Origin: Euryarchaeota archaeon UBA346
GTDB lineage: Archaea > Thermoplasmatota > E2 > DHVEG-1
Length of the DNA: 25,018 bases
NCBI GenBank assembly: GCA_002496355.1
Contig: DAJP01000093.1
Location: 40,449-65,466 of the forward strand
Direction: 5' to 3'
Positions 1 to 7,381 of this stretch are shown here, piece after piece (the first letter of the stretch is position 1; every line of letters starts with the position of its first letter). Under the pieces are notes generated by a model. The model was not told where the DNA came from. It saw nothing but the letters and a program-made list of their open reading frames with translations, and did no database searches. Position numbers and translations under genes: made by a program.

Positions 1-228
1 CTTTTAGAAGCTCTCATCTGGATAATAGGATTCTGTATACTCGCAATCCCCTTGCAGTTACTATCGTACGCAATCCTTCGTTATCTCGGTGTCGAGAAAG
101 GAGGCAATGGAATATGGAAAGCGGTCGGCGACTTATCTATCTGGGTGTTCAGTGGATTTTATCTGCTTTTATTTTTCAACATTCTTCTTTTGGTGATTGA
201 TTTTAATAGTCTGTTTGCAATGGGATGA
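1..228 (+). CDS. C-terminal part of a membrane protein (5' end outside window)
   Basis: Reading frame 1 is open from the window edge to a TGA at 226-228 and gives 75 residues. Two strongly hydrophobic stretches are visible, roughly residues 5-26 (rich in Leu, Ile and Trp) and 50-70 (Phe, Leu and Ile). They are joined by a short loop containing Arg, Glu, Lys and Gly, so this is the last part of an integral membrane protein. I do not recognise the family. The next gene starts only three bases after the stop, so the two are probably co-transcribed. The total length and the N-terminus cannot be seen. Confidence 0.6.
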   Translation, partial: LLEALIWIIGFCILAIPLQLLSYAILRYLGVEKGGNGIWKAVGDLSIWVFSGFYLLLFFNILLLVIDFNSLFAMG

Positions 229-231
229 TGT

Positions 232-981
232 ATGCAACCAACGCTCCAACCACTCATCGATGAACCTGCGCTTCTTTTTAAAGAAAAAAAACTCTTGGTC
301 ATCGCTGATCTTCACATTGGAATCGAAAGTGAGTTACGGGAGAATGGCTTGCAGGTTCCTTCCCAGACCAAGGTGATGGAAGAACGGTTGCTCTCGATTC
401 TTAAAAAGAATAAAGTCGACGATATTATTCTTCTTGGTGACATCAAACATACTATCCCCTCCTCGACGTATCAAGAACGAACCGATGTGAAAAACTTTCT
501 CGCCGTGATTCAATCAAATAGCACGCTGCATGTGCTACCGGGGAATCATGATGGGAACATTGACCGGTTGCTCACCGCGGGTATTCAGCTGCATTCCTCC
601 GATGGATACGTCTTTGAGGGGATTGGGTTTACTCATGGTCATCGCAAGCCATCTGTTGAGGTCATGCAATGTGATCAGGTGATCATCGGCCATTCCCATC
701 CGACCGTGATGATGATGGACCGTCTTGGGTACCGGACGTTTGAACAATGTTGGCTCCGGGGTTCACCTCATTTCGATGTGTTGCATGAAAAATATCCGGA
801 ATCACCAACATCGCAGATCCTTCTCATGCCTGCATTCAACCCTTTATGTGGAGGGACCGCGGTGAATCAAGATGCACTGCTTGGACCGTTTAAAAATCTC
901 ATCGATGTTGATAACGCAGATTTGTATCTTTTGGATGGATCCTCCCTGGGGAAGGTAAAAGACCTTAAAGATTCACGTTAA
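232..981 (+). CDS. Archaeal SbcD/Mre11-related metallophosphoesterase
   Basis: A 249-residue calcineurin-like phosphoesterase. The dinuclear metal-binding blocks occur in the usual order: D26-x-H28 in VIADLHIG, GD at 69-70, GNHD at 104-107, a TH-G-H segment around H135/H137, and GHSH near 153-156. All expected ligands appear intact. Length and motif spacing fit the stand-alone archaeal phosphoesterases related to the catalytic domain of SbcD/Mre11, which lack the capping and DNA-binding extensions of full Mre11. The true substrate is unknown; a nucleic-acid or nucleotide role is only family inference. It starts with ATG three bases after the upstream membrane-protein gene and has no clear Shine-Dalgarno site, which suggests coupling to that gene. 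Confidence 0.85.
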   Translation: MQPTLQPLIDEPALLFKEKKLLVIADLHIGIESELRENGLQVPSQTKVMEERLLSILKKNKVDDIILLGDIKHTIPSSTYQERTDVKNFLAVIQSNSTLHVLPGNHDGNIDRLLTAGIQLHSSDGYVFEGIGFTHGHRKPSVEVMQCDQVIIGHSHPTVMMMDRLGYRTFEQCWLRGSPHFDVLHEKYPESPTSQILLMPAFNPLCGGTAVNQDALLGPFKNLIDVDNADLYLLDGSSLGKVKDLKDSR

Positions 982-983
982 CC

Positions 984-991
984 TTTAAATA
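984..991 (+). promoter_or_regulatory. TATA-like element upstream of the small membrane ORF
   Basis: TTTAAATA lies just after the phosphoesterase stop, about 50 bases before the ATG at 1041. An archaeal transcript would then start near 1012-1016 with a short leader. This is a sequence match only. Confidence 0.35.
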
Positions 992-1040
992 CATCATGTA
1001 ATATACGACACCGACTTACAACTACAGATAATGATGACCT

Positions 1041-1217
1041 ATGGAACTGAATCTCTCTGAAAGAGTCGGCAGCTTGTTACAGGCGGTATTCCTTTTAATT
1101 CTACCCTGGGTCGTTCTTATAATCGGACTTGTTTTTACATTTGATAATGTCTGGTTTTATCTTTTATGTATCACCTGGCTTGGCTGTGGCCTTGTTTTCT
1201 TTAGCACCCTTAATTAG
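1041..1217 (+). CDS. Small two-helix membrane protein (58 aa)
   Basis: ATG at 1041 opens a 58-residue frame ending at TAG 1215-1217, filling most of the 317-base gap between the phosphoesterase and CTP synthase. After a short polar start (MELNLSERVG) it is almost wholly hydrophobic. Two likely membrane helices run at about residues 14-33 and 37-56, separated by a TFDN turn. A TATA-like TTTAAATA lies about 50 bases upstream. I know no family for it. The amphipathic start, the two well-formed helices and the upstream promoter-like site argue for a real small gene, but comparative support is needed. Confidence 0.5.
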   Translation: MELNLSERVGSLLQAVFLLILPWVVLIIGLVFTFDNVWFYLLCITWLGCGLVFFSTLN

Positions 1218-1241
1218 CATGGTAAAAGTTAACTCGTTTTT

Positions 1242-1266
1242 CTTTAAATCCAAAATCATTTAAATC
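1242..1266 (+). promoter_or_regulatory. Candidate TATA elements of the CTP synthase gene
   Basis: Two TTTAAATC-like elements occur at 1242-1250 and 1257-1266. The downstream one would place transcription start near 1288, leaving a leader of about 10 bases before the ATG at 1299. The upstream one would give a start near 1272. Which is used cannot be decided from sequence. Confidence 0.35.
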
Positions 1267-1298
1267 ACTTATCGTATTCTGCTTTCCTGTTGATCGGG

Positions 1299-2924
1299 AT
1301 GGTTAATTATATTATCGTCACAGGCGGAGTTATTTCTGGTTTGGGAAAAGGAATTACGACCGCATCAATAGGGAAAATTCTTGTGAACCATGGGTACAAA
1401 GTGACCGCTATCAAAATTGATCCCTACATTAACTTTGATGCAGGCACCCTTCGGCCGACGGAACATGGGGAGGTCTGGGTCACGGAGGACGGGGGGGAGA
1501 TTGACCAGGATCTGGGACATTACGAACGCTTCTTGGATGTCAACATCCCGAAATGTAACAATATCACCACCGGTCAAGTCTACAGCGCGGTCATCGAAAA
1601 AGAACGAAGTGGGAAATACCTTGGTAAGACCGTGCAACCAATCCCTCATGTGACCGATGAGATCAAGAGACGGATCCGCACTCCAAGTGATGAGACAAAA
1701 TTTGATTTTGTGCTTGTGGAGATCGGGGGCACCGTCGGAGACTACGAAAACGTCTTGTTTTTAGAGGCAGTCCGTCAGATGAAGCATGAGGGTGAAAAAG
1801 TAATCTATATCCATGTCACCTATGTTCCTGTGTTAAAATCTCTTGGGGAAGCAAAAACCAAACCAACCCAGCATTCCGTAAAACTCCTCCGAGAAATCGG
1901 TATCCAACCGGATTTCATTATCACACGTTCTGAAAAACCATTAGATGATGTGCGAAAGGAGAAGATTGCCTTATTCTGTAACGTCTCCGGGGAAGATGTC
2001 ATCTCTGATTCCAATATCGACAACGTCTATGGAGTCCCCTTATTGTTCGAAGACCAAGAACTCTGCAAGAAGATCCTAAAGAAACTCGGGTTGCGTAAAG
2101 AAGAAAACGATTTCAATGCCTGGAAAAACTACATTGCGAAAATCAAGAAACTGGATAAAAAAGTAAAAATCGGGATCGTCGGAAAATATTTTGATATCGG
2201 GGCGTTTAAGCTCTCTGACTCGTATATCTCTGTCATCGAGGCAGTCAAACATGCTGCGTGGAACAACAACGTACGCCCGGAGATTGAATGGATCGACTCA
2301 AAGATCTTCGAGAAGCATCCTCGCAAGATCGTTAATTTGAAAAAAGTCGATGGAATCATTGTTCCCGGGGGTTTTGGTCTTTCCGGTGTCGAGGGGAAGA
2401 TAGCGACCATAAAATATGCTCGTGAGAACAACATCCCTTATCTTGGATTATGTCTTGGGATGCAGCTTGCGGTGGTTGAATACGCTAGGAACGTCTGCGG
2501 GTTAAAAGGCGCGAACACCACCGAGGTTGAAAAAAACCCACCCTATCCCGTAATTGATTTCATCCCTGATCAAGTAAAGATCGTCACCGAGTCCCGTTAT
2601 GGTGCCACCATGCGGCTTGGGGCGTATCCTGCGATTCTCACAGAGGGGTCATTGATCAGAAAATTGTATAATGATCAGAATAAGGTTACTGAGCGTCATC
2701 GGCATCGTTATGAGGTCAACCCGAAATATATTGATGTCCTTGAGAAAAAAGGCTTTGTTTTCTCCGGTCGTTCCCCTGATGGGATTCTTATGGAGTTCAT
2801 GGAATTACCAAACCATCCCTATTTTACCGGGACACAAGCCCATCCAGAGTTCAAATCCCGACCGATGAAGCCTGCTCCGCTCTTCGATGGACTCATCAAG
2901 GCAGCCAAGAAAAAGAAAGAATAA
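1299..2924 (+). CDS. pyrG: CTP synthase (glutamine-hydrolysing)
   Basis: A 541-residue CTP synthase, close to the usual ~545. It converts UTP to CTP using ATP and ammonia from glutamine. The N-terminal synthetase half (about 1-270) has the family opening YIIVTGGVISGLGKG with its P-loop-like segment, followed by KIDPYINFDAGTLRP and GEVWVTEDGGEIDQDLGHYERF (cut here to key blocks). The C-terminal class-I amidotransferase (about 290-541) has the nucleophile Cys385 in LGLCLGMQL and the His515/Glu517 pair in AHPEFKS. I chose ATG 1299 because MVNYIIV matches the family start; an in-frame TTG at 1290 would add three residues. It is convergent with the prenyltransferase gene that ends at 2931. Confidence 0.97.
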   Translation: MVNYIIVTGGVISGLGKGITTASIGKILVNHGYKVTAIKIDPYINFDAGTLRPTEHGEVWVTEDGGEIDQDLGHYERFLDVNIPKCNNITTGQVYSAVIEKERSGKYLGKTVQPIPHVTDEIKRRIRTPSDETKFDFVLVEIGGTVGDYENVLFLEAVRQMKHEGEKVIYIHVTYVPVLKSLGEAKTKPTQHSVKLLREIGIQPDFIITRSEKPLDDVRKEKIALFCNVSGEDVISDSNIDNVYGVPLLFEDQELCKKILKKLGLRKEENDFNAWKNYIAKIKKLDKKVKIGIVGKYFDIGAFKLSDSYISVIEAVKHAAWNNNVRPEIEWIDSKIFEKHPRKIVNLKKVDGIIVPGGFGLSGVEGKIATIKYARENNIPYLGLCLGMQLAVVEYARNVCGLKGANTTEVEKNPPYPVIDFIPDQVKIVTESRYGATMRLGAYPAILTEGSLIRKLYNDQNKVTERHRHRYEVNPKYIDVLEKKGFVFSGRSPDGILMEFMELPNHPYFTGTQAHPEFKSRPMKPAPLFDGLIKAAKKKKE

Positions 2925-2930
2925 AAATAA

Positions 2931-3932
2931 TCACATTGTTTTTGGCTCGAAAATCGTTTTATGCAACACCAGGTTACTTGTGAAAAACCAGATTGGTGGG
3001 ATTAAAGCGATAAGGATGATGTAGATGTTCAATGTGCTGAGCATGATCGGTGTCGTCGCATACATGAAAATAACGATGATCCCAATGCATTTTCTGATTC
3101 GTGCCCGGTCAAAGGTCGTAATCGAGAACAATTTATAAATCGAAAAGAACGTCACAACCGAAAACAACACAAGTAATCCGATCTGCCAAAGGTTCGCGGA
3201 CAGACCAAGAAACACGAACGGTAAAAAGATCAAGGCCATCCGTAATAGTTCTATCAGATATCCCATCGTCTTAAAGGAAAGGGGCAACGCTATGATCCCA
3301 GCATGTACTTTAGCCCCTAGTCGAATCGCAACAGTGTCGGCGCTTCCTTCTTTATCATGATCGATGTCCTTTATGGCACCATTAATCATGTTCATGAAAA
3401 TAACTTGTATACTTCCGATGAGAGCCACGACATACGCAAGCAATGTCGGAGTACCAATCGTCCATGCACCAAAGAGAATCAGAAAGAAGATTGCACCAGC
3501 AACAAAGAGGTCCATCCCTGGGTATTTTTTACTGGCAATGTCGTATACCGTCGCAAAGAAATATGCGACAAGAAGGATACAAGCTAGGATAATATATTGG
3601 AGAAGATCAGAAAAAAATACAAAAGAAAGGAGAAACGAAACAATCATACAAGAGATGGCGAAGAACGCAGCACCTCTCCGAGTGATACTTCCTCGGACTA
3701 AGGGACGTGCCGAGAGGTCTTTTGAGAGTTTATCAAGTCGGAAATCAATGACATCGTTAATCACAAATCCATAGATATGAGACATGCTTCCAATGAGAAA
3801 TAAAATACATAACTTCCAGAGATGCAGTGAACCAACATTCCACATGGAGAGCGCACCAAGAACGGGGGCGACCGCGGTCAAGCCCATATTGAAGAGACGC
3901 GTTATTTCGATATAATCCCGAAGCATCACCAT
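2931..3932 (-). CDS. UbiA-family prenyltransferase A
   Basis: A 333-residue polytopic membrane protein with about eight or nine hydrophobic helices. It carries both Asp-rich signatures of UbiA prenyltransferases: N59-D60-xx-D63-xxx-D67 in the first cytosolic loop, followed by the ARPLVRG block, and D189-x-D191-x-D193 in NGAIKDIDHDKEG. A YDxxxKK block lies at 130-136. These residues bind Mg2+ and the isoprenyl diphosphate. In archaea such enzymes make digeranylgeranylglyceryl phosphate (membrane lipid), menaquinone or haem-O side chains. The sequence alone does not decide which, though a lipid role is plausible. Start is ATG 3932; a second in-frame ATG at 3926 is equally possible. Confidence 0.85.
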   Translation of the reverse strand: MVMLRDYIEITRLFNMGLTAVAPVLGALSMWNVGSLHLWKLCILFLIGSMSHIYGFVINDVIDFRLDKLSKDLSARPLVRGSITRRGAAFFAISCMIVSFLLSFVFFSDLLQYIILACILLVAYFFATVYDIASKKYPGMDLFVAGAIFFLILFGAWTIGTPTLLAYVVALIGSIQVIFMNMINGAIKDIDHDKEGSADTVAIRLGAKVHAGIIALPLSFKTMGYLIELLRMALIFLPFVFLGLSANLWQIGLLVLFSVVTFFSIYKLFSITTFDRARIRKCIGIIVIFMYATTPIMLSTLNIYIILIALIPPIWFFTSNLVLHKTIFEPKTM

Positions 3933-3950
3933 AAAAGTAAACTAGACGCC

Positions 3951-3959
3951 CATAAAAAA
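3951..3959 (-). promoter_or_regulatory. TATA-like element for UbiA gene A
   Basis: On the minus strand TTTTTTATG lies about 23-26 bases upstream of the 3932/3926 ATG pair, the spacing expected for a leaderless archaeal message. Confidence 0.3.
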
Positions 3960-3980
3960 CCATCGGTTTGTAACCTATAG

Positions 3981-3990
3981 CTTTTTATAC
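3981..3990 (+). promoter_or_regulatory. TATA element for UbiA gene B (leaderless GTG start)
   Basis: CTTTTTATAC is centred about 26 bases upstream of the GTG at 4012, so transcription would begin at or next to the start codon. There is no Shine-Dalgarno site between them, which supports a leaderless message. The 79-base divergent region serves both UbiA genes. Confidence 0.45.
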
Positions 3991-4011
3991 CGATTCCTAT
4001 TTTTTTCTTCT

Positions 4012-5028
4012 GTGCTTGAAAAACTTCGCTCATTTGCAGACATCGGTCGGACACAAGGGATCACCACCAGTGCATCCATTGCAATTGTCGGTGCGTTAAC
4101 ATCAACCATGCCTGTTGCATGGTACCATATCGTGTATTTAACGATCCTTTCAATCATCGCTCACATGGTTCTAAACACCTATATCGCGTTAGGTGACGTC
4201 GAACTCGATGCGCACACCTATGTTCCCTCGCGAAACCCGGTCATCAGCGGCTTGTTATCCCGGAAGGAAGCGATGGGTTTCTTCTATGGAGGAACCCTCA
4301 TCGCACTGCTGATGATTGCCCTGCTCTTCTTCTCCATTGATTCATCCTTTGTCCTTCTGTGCTTCCTCTGCTCCATCCCGGCGTTTGGGTCTCTCATCTG
4401 GTATGGTTGGAAAGGAAAAAAAGTCCTCCTCTCCTATGATTTCTCATTTTCTATCTCCTATTCTTTTTTTGTCCTCTTCGGAGTGTTTGCTGTCGGTGGA
4501 ATGCCAACGATATACACCTGGATCTTTATTGGGGTGGTCATCTTCGCAGCGACCGCGTTTGCACAATGGGAGAATGGTTTAAAGGACGTTGATGCAGACC
4601 GTAGTGTCGGGGTCAAAAGCTTCGCCGTGGTCACTAAGGTCAGAAACAACAAACGACTTCGTATCACCCATCCATACTTCCTCTACGGATGCGCCTTGAA
4701 AATTGGCTTCCTGCTTTGTAGTTTCCTTGGGTACTGGTACTCCCAAAACATCTACTACCTTCTGTTCTTTCTCCTGTATGGGATTCCGTCTCAGGTCTAC
4801 ATCATGTATCGATTTTTAGTAAAAGAAAAACCGCAGGATCACCGACGAACGATTTTACTGGATGTGACGTTTGCTGCCATCCTGGGATACTCAACGATAT
4901 TTGGGTACACAGGCATCCTGCCTATCGTGCTACTGATCATCTATCTTATTGGTGGGTACCTGATCGGTTCATTAGTTCAATCAAACTGTGAATTCAAATT
5001 CGGGAGATTCTCCTTTTCACCGAAATAA
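4012..5028 (+). CDS. UbiA-family prenyltransferase B (divergent first Asp motif)
   Basis: A 338-residue polytopic membrane protein with about eight or nine hydrophobic segments. The UbiA fold is indicated by D62-xxx-D66 in GDVELD followed by SRNPVISG, and by a second Asp-rich loop, NGLKDVDADRS. Compared with its divergent neighbour, the N-D pair that normally begins the first motif is replaced by hydrophobic residues, so only part of the canonical NDxxDxxxD is present. The enzyme may still bind Mg2+ and prenyl diphosphate but probably uses a different acceptor. It starts with GTG at 4012, apparently leaderless. It may act in lipid, quinone or haem side-chain synthesis, and the specific substrate is unknown. 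Confidence 0.75.
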   Translation: MLEKLRSFADIGRTQGITTSASIAIVGALTSTMPVAWYHIVYLTILSIIAHMVLNTYIALGDVELDAHTYVPSRNPVISGLLSRKEAMGFFYGGTLIALLMIALLFFSIDSSFVLLCFLCSIPAFGSLIWYGWKGKKVLLSYDFSFSISYSFFVLFGVFAVGGMPTIYTWIFIGVVIFAATAFAQWENGLKDVDADRSVGVKSFAVVTKVRNNKRLRITHPYFLYGCALKIGFLLCSFLGYWYSQNIYYLLFFLLYGIPSQVYIMYRFLVKEKPQDHRRTILLDVTFAAILGYSTIFGYTGILPIVLLIIYLIGGYLIGSLVQSNCEFKFGRFSFSPK

Positions 5029-5030
5029 AA

Positions 5031-5051
5031 AAAAACATGTTAAATGTTTTT
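5031..5051. terminator. Weak bidirectional terminator between ubiA B and nfnB
   Basis: AAAAACAT (5031-5038) pairs with ATGTTTTT (5044-5051) around a GTTAA loop. The arms provide T-runs on both strands at the convergent ends of the two genes. The stem is AT-rich and weak, and the T-rich tracts may matter more than the hairpin. Confidence 0.35.
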
Positions 5052-6425
5052 CTTTAAGTAAGCATCGATTGTTCGTGCTGCTCGTTTTCCTGCACCCATC
5101 GCCAGAATAACGGTTGCAGCACCGGTGGCGATATCACCACCAGCGAAAATCTTAGGGATTGATGTTCGTCCATCATCATCAGTGGTGATATTCCCGTGTT
5201 TGCCGATTTTCAGGTCCTTCATGCTCTGTGGGATTAACGGGTTTGGGCTTTGACCGATTGCGACCAGTGCGGTATCAATAGCTAACTTCTCTTCGGAACC
5301 TGGAAGCGGAACTGGTCTTCTCCGCCCAGATTCATCAGGTTCCCCTAACTCCATTTTCAAATATTCGACTTCTTTGAGTATCCCTTTCTCATCTCCAATG
5401 AATCGTATCGGGGCTGTCAACAACTTAAAAATGACTCCCTCTTGTCTTGCATGTTCGATTTCCTCTTCTCTTGCTGGCATCTCGGCTTCTGACCTCCTAT
5501 AGAAAATATAGGATTTCTCAGCCTTCAGCCGTAAGGCTGTTCGTGCACAATCCATTGCGACATTCCCTGCACCAAAGGTCACGACTATTTTGCCCACCTT
5601 CACCGGGGTGTCAAATTCCGGAAAGCGATATGCTTTCATCATATTCACCCGGGTGAGGAACTCATTGGCTGAATAGACTCCATCGAGGTTTTCACCAGGG
5701 ATGTTTAACCATTTTGGAAGACCCGCGCCAGTACCAATAAAAACAGCGTCATATTTGTCCATTAACTCTTGAACGGTGATTGTTTTTCCTACTACAACGT
5801 CATAGATAACTTCGACTCCAAGGCTTTTCACATATTCTACTTCAGATTTTACAATGGTTTTGGGGAGACGAAATTCGGGGATACCGTACATCAGCACGCC
5901 ACCAGGGTCATGTAACGCCTCAAAGACAGTGACTGCATGCCCCATCCGAGCTAAATCACCTGCACAGGTCAATCCTGCAGGACCTGCACCGACAACAGCG
6001 ATATGTTTACCGGTCGGATCTGGTCTTTTTGGAGGTTTTATCCCTTTCTCTCGTTCATAATCCGCAATAAACCGTTCTAGGCGTCCAATACCAAGGGGTT
6101 CTCCAAGTTTTTTTAACGTGCATTCTCCCTCACATTGTTTCTCATATGGACAGACACGGCCAGAAATCGCAGGTAGATTATTTTTTGCTCTGATAATCTC
6201 CGCTGCTTTGTCAAAATCACCTTTCGCGATACAGGCGACAAAGCCAGGGATATCAATCTCCACCGGACATCCTTTCATGCATGGTTTATTTTTACATTGC
6301 AGACAACGATTTGCTTCTAGAGTGGCTATCTCTTTACCGTATCCAAAAGGAACTTCCTGAAAATTTTTAATGCGTTCCCGTGGTGATTGTTCTGGCATTT
6401 CTGGTTTTGTTCTTCGTATGCTCAT
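5040..6425 (-). CDS. nfnB: NfnB-type NADPH:ferredoxin oxidoreductase large subunit (GltD-like)
   Basis: A 461-residue flavoprotein of the glutamate-synthase small-subunit family. An N-terminal iron-sulfur domain contains C41, C44, C49, C53, C92, C98 and C102, enough for the two [4Fe-4S] clusters of the family. It is followed by an FAD-binding VVGAGPAGL site (144-152) with GGVLMYGIPEFRLPK, and a nucleotide-binding GAGNVAMDCARTA segment. AGGDIATGAATVILAMGAGK closes the FAD domain. No glutamate synthase large subunit is near. The gene directly follows an FNR-like partner, sharing one base (TAATG), so this is best read as NfnB (also called SudA or sulfide dehydrogenase). In that complex NADPH, NADH and ferredoxin are linked by electron bifurcation. 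A stand-alone GltA role is the alternative. Confidence 0.85.
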   Translation of the reverse strand: MSIRRTKPEMPEQSPRERIKNFQEVPFGYGKEIATLEANRCLQCKNKPCMKGCPVEIDIPGFVACIAKGDFDKAAEIIRAKNNLPAISGRVCPYEKQCEGECTLKKLGEPLGIGRLERFIADYEREKGIKPPKRPDPTGKHIAVVGAGPAGLTCAGDLARMGHAVTVFEALHDPGGVLMYGIPEFRLPKTIVKSEVEYVKSLGVEVIYDVVVGKTITVQELMDKYDAVFIGTGAGLPKWLNIPGENLDGVYSANEFLTRVNMMKAYRFPEFDTPVKVGKIVVTFGAGNVAMDCARTALRLKAEKSYIFYRRSEAEMPAREEEIEHARQEGVIFKLLTAPIRFIGDEKGILKEVEYLKMELGEPDESGRRRPVPLPGSEEKLAIDTALVAIGQSPNPLIPQSMKDLKIGKHGNITTDDDGRTSIPKIFAGGDIATGAATVILAMGAGKRAARTIDAYLKKNI

Positions 6426-7243
6426 TAGGCACCTGCCAATCTACATGCTTCTCCTTCCGCATGGACAAAACGGCGATTTCGTAACATCAAATTGTCGTAA
6501 TCCACTTTATGACCATCAAACTCTGGACCATCAACACACGCGAATTTTGTTTTTCCATCTATTGAAACTCGACATCCTCCGCACATACCAGTCCCATCGA
6601 CCATAATCGGGTTCAGACTCACGAGGGTTTTAATATTATATTTTTTTGTAACATTAGAAACAACCTTCATCATGATGATGGGGCCAATCGCCATCACCAT
6701 GTCCACCTTATGTTTATCGATTATCTGTTGAAGTACGTCACTTACAAATCCTTTATGACCTTTTGATCCATCGTCAGTCGCAATATAGAATTCATCGCTA
6801 AATGTATGAATCTCTTTTTCTAATAATAGAAGATCTGCGGTTTTCGCTCCAAGGATGGATATGACACGATTTCCCGCTTCTTTCAATGCCTTAACAATAG
6901 GGAAAAGTGGTGCAATGCCAACTCCTCCGCCAACACAAACAACGGTTCCGTATTTTTTCACTTCAGATGGCATCCCAAGTGGTCCTGCAAAATTTTCCAG
7001 TGAATCCCCCACATTCAGCAAACCCAGTTGTTTTGTTGTTTTTCCTACTTCAAGAAAAATAATACTCACTGTTCCTTTTTTTGGATCTGAATCTGCAATG
7101 GTCAAGGGGATGCGTTCGCCTTTTTCATCGATCCGTAAAATTATGAACTGACCGGGGAGCGCTTTTTTTGCGACCAATGGGGCGTTTATTTTTAAAAGTT
7201 TGACATTCTCGGATAGCACCTTTTTTTCAACAATCGGATACAT
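6425..7243 (-). CDS. nfnA: NfnA-type ferredoxin-NAD(P)+ reductase small subunit
   Basis: A 272-residue protein of the ferredoxin-NADP reductase/PyrK-like family. The N-terminal FAD-binding barrel (about 1-95) contains the RIPLTIADSD block. It is followed by the NAD-binding VCVGGGVGIAPLFPI motif (102-116). A C-terminal [2Fe-2S] site has D216 and the cysteines C221, C224 and C236 in VDGTGMCGGCRV and FACVDGPEFDG. The Asp plus three Cys pattern is what is known for NfnA. It leads a two-gene operon with nfnB. A good Shine-Dalgarno GAGGGG lies four bases upstream of the ATG, with a TATA-like element further up. The likely role is moving electrons among NAD(H), ferredoxin and NADP(H) in the cytoplasm; sulfide or sulfur reduction is an alternative activity known in this family. 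Confidence 0.85.
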   Translation of the reverse strand: MYPIVEKKVLSENVKLLKINAPLVAKKALPGQFIILRIDEKGERIPLTIADSDPKKGTVSIIFLEVGKTTKQLGLLNVGDSLENFAGPLGMPSEVKKYGTVVCVGGGVGIAPLFPIVKALKEAGNRVISILGAKTADLLLLEKEIHTFSDEFYIATDDGSKGHKGFVSDVLQQIIDKHKVDMVMAIGPIIMMKVVSNVTKKYNIKTLVSLNPIMVDGTGMCGGCRVSIDGKTKFACVDGPEFDGHKVDYDNLMLRNRRFVHAEGEACRLAGA

Positions 7244-7247
7244 AGAA

Positions 7248-7302
7248 CCCCTCTACTATTACACTCTCTTGGTGTATCTGTAATCAGGTATAATTTTAAT
7301 AG
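7248..7302 (-). promoter_or_regulatory. nfnAB promoter and ribosome binding site
   Basis: On the minus strand a TATA-like AAAATTATAC lies at about 7287-7297, and GAGGGG (complement of 7248-7253) sits four bases before the ATG at 7243. The predicted transcript start is near 7265-7270. Confidence 0.45.
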
Positions 7303-7330
7303 TTTATGATTTGTCTAAAAAGGAGCTAAT

Positions 7331-7338
7331 ATTTATTA
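7331..7338 (+). promoter_or_regulatory. TATA-like element for the second phosphoesterase
   Basis: ATTTATTA lies about 45 bases before the ATG at 7382, predicting a transcript start near 7360. GGTGA at 7376-7380 is too close to the ATG to be an ordinary Shine-Dalgarno site. Confidence 0.3.
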
Positions 7339-7381
7339 AGAATAAACAGATGGCTCGTGTGACAGATTACTCTCTGGTGAA

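Noticed and set aside
3364..3774. 136-residue plus-strand frame opposite UbiA gene A
   Set aside because: It is complementary to membrane-helix coding sequence and very basic, with no promoter or family signature.
5040..6425. Glutamate synthase (GOGAT) small subunit
   Set aside because: There is no large subunit nearby, and the direct overlap with an FNR-like [2Fe-2S] subunit fits the Nfn/sulfide dehydrogenase complex better.
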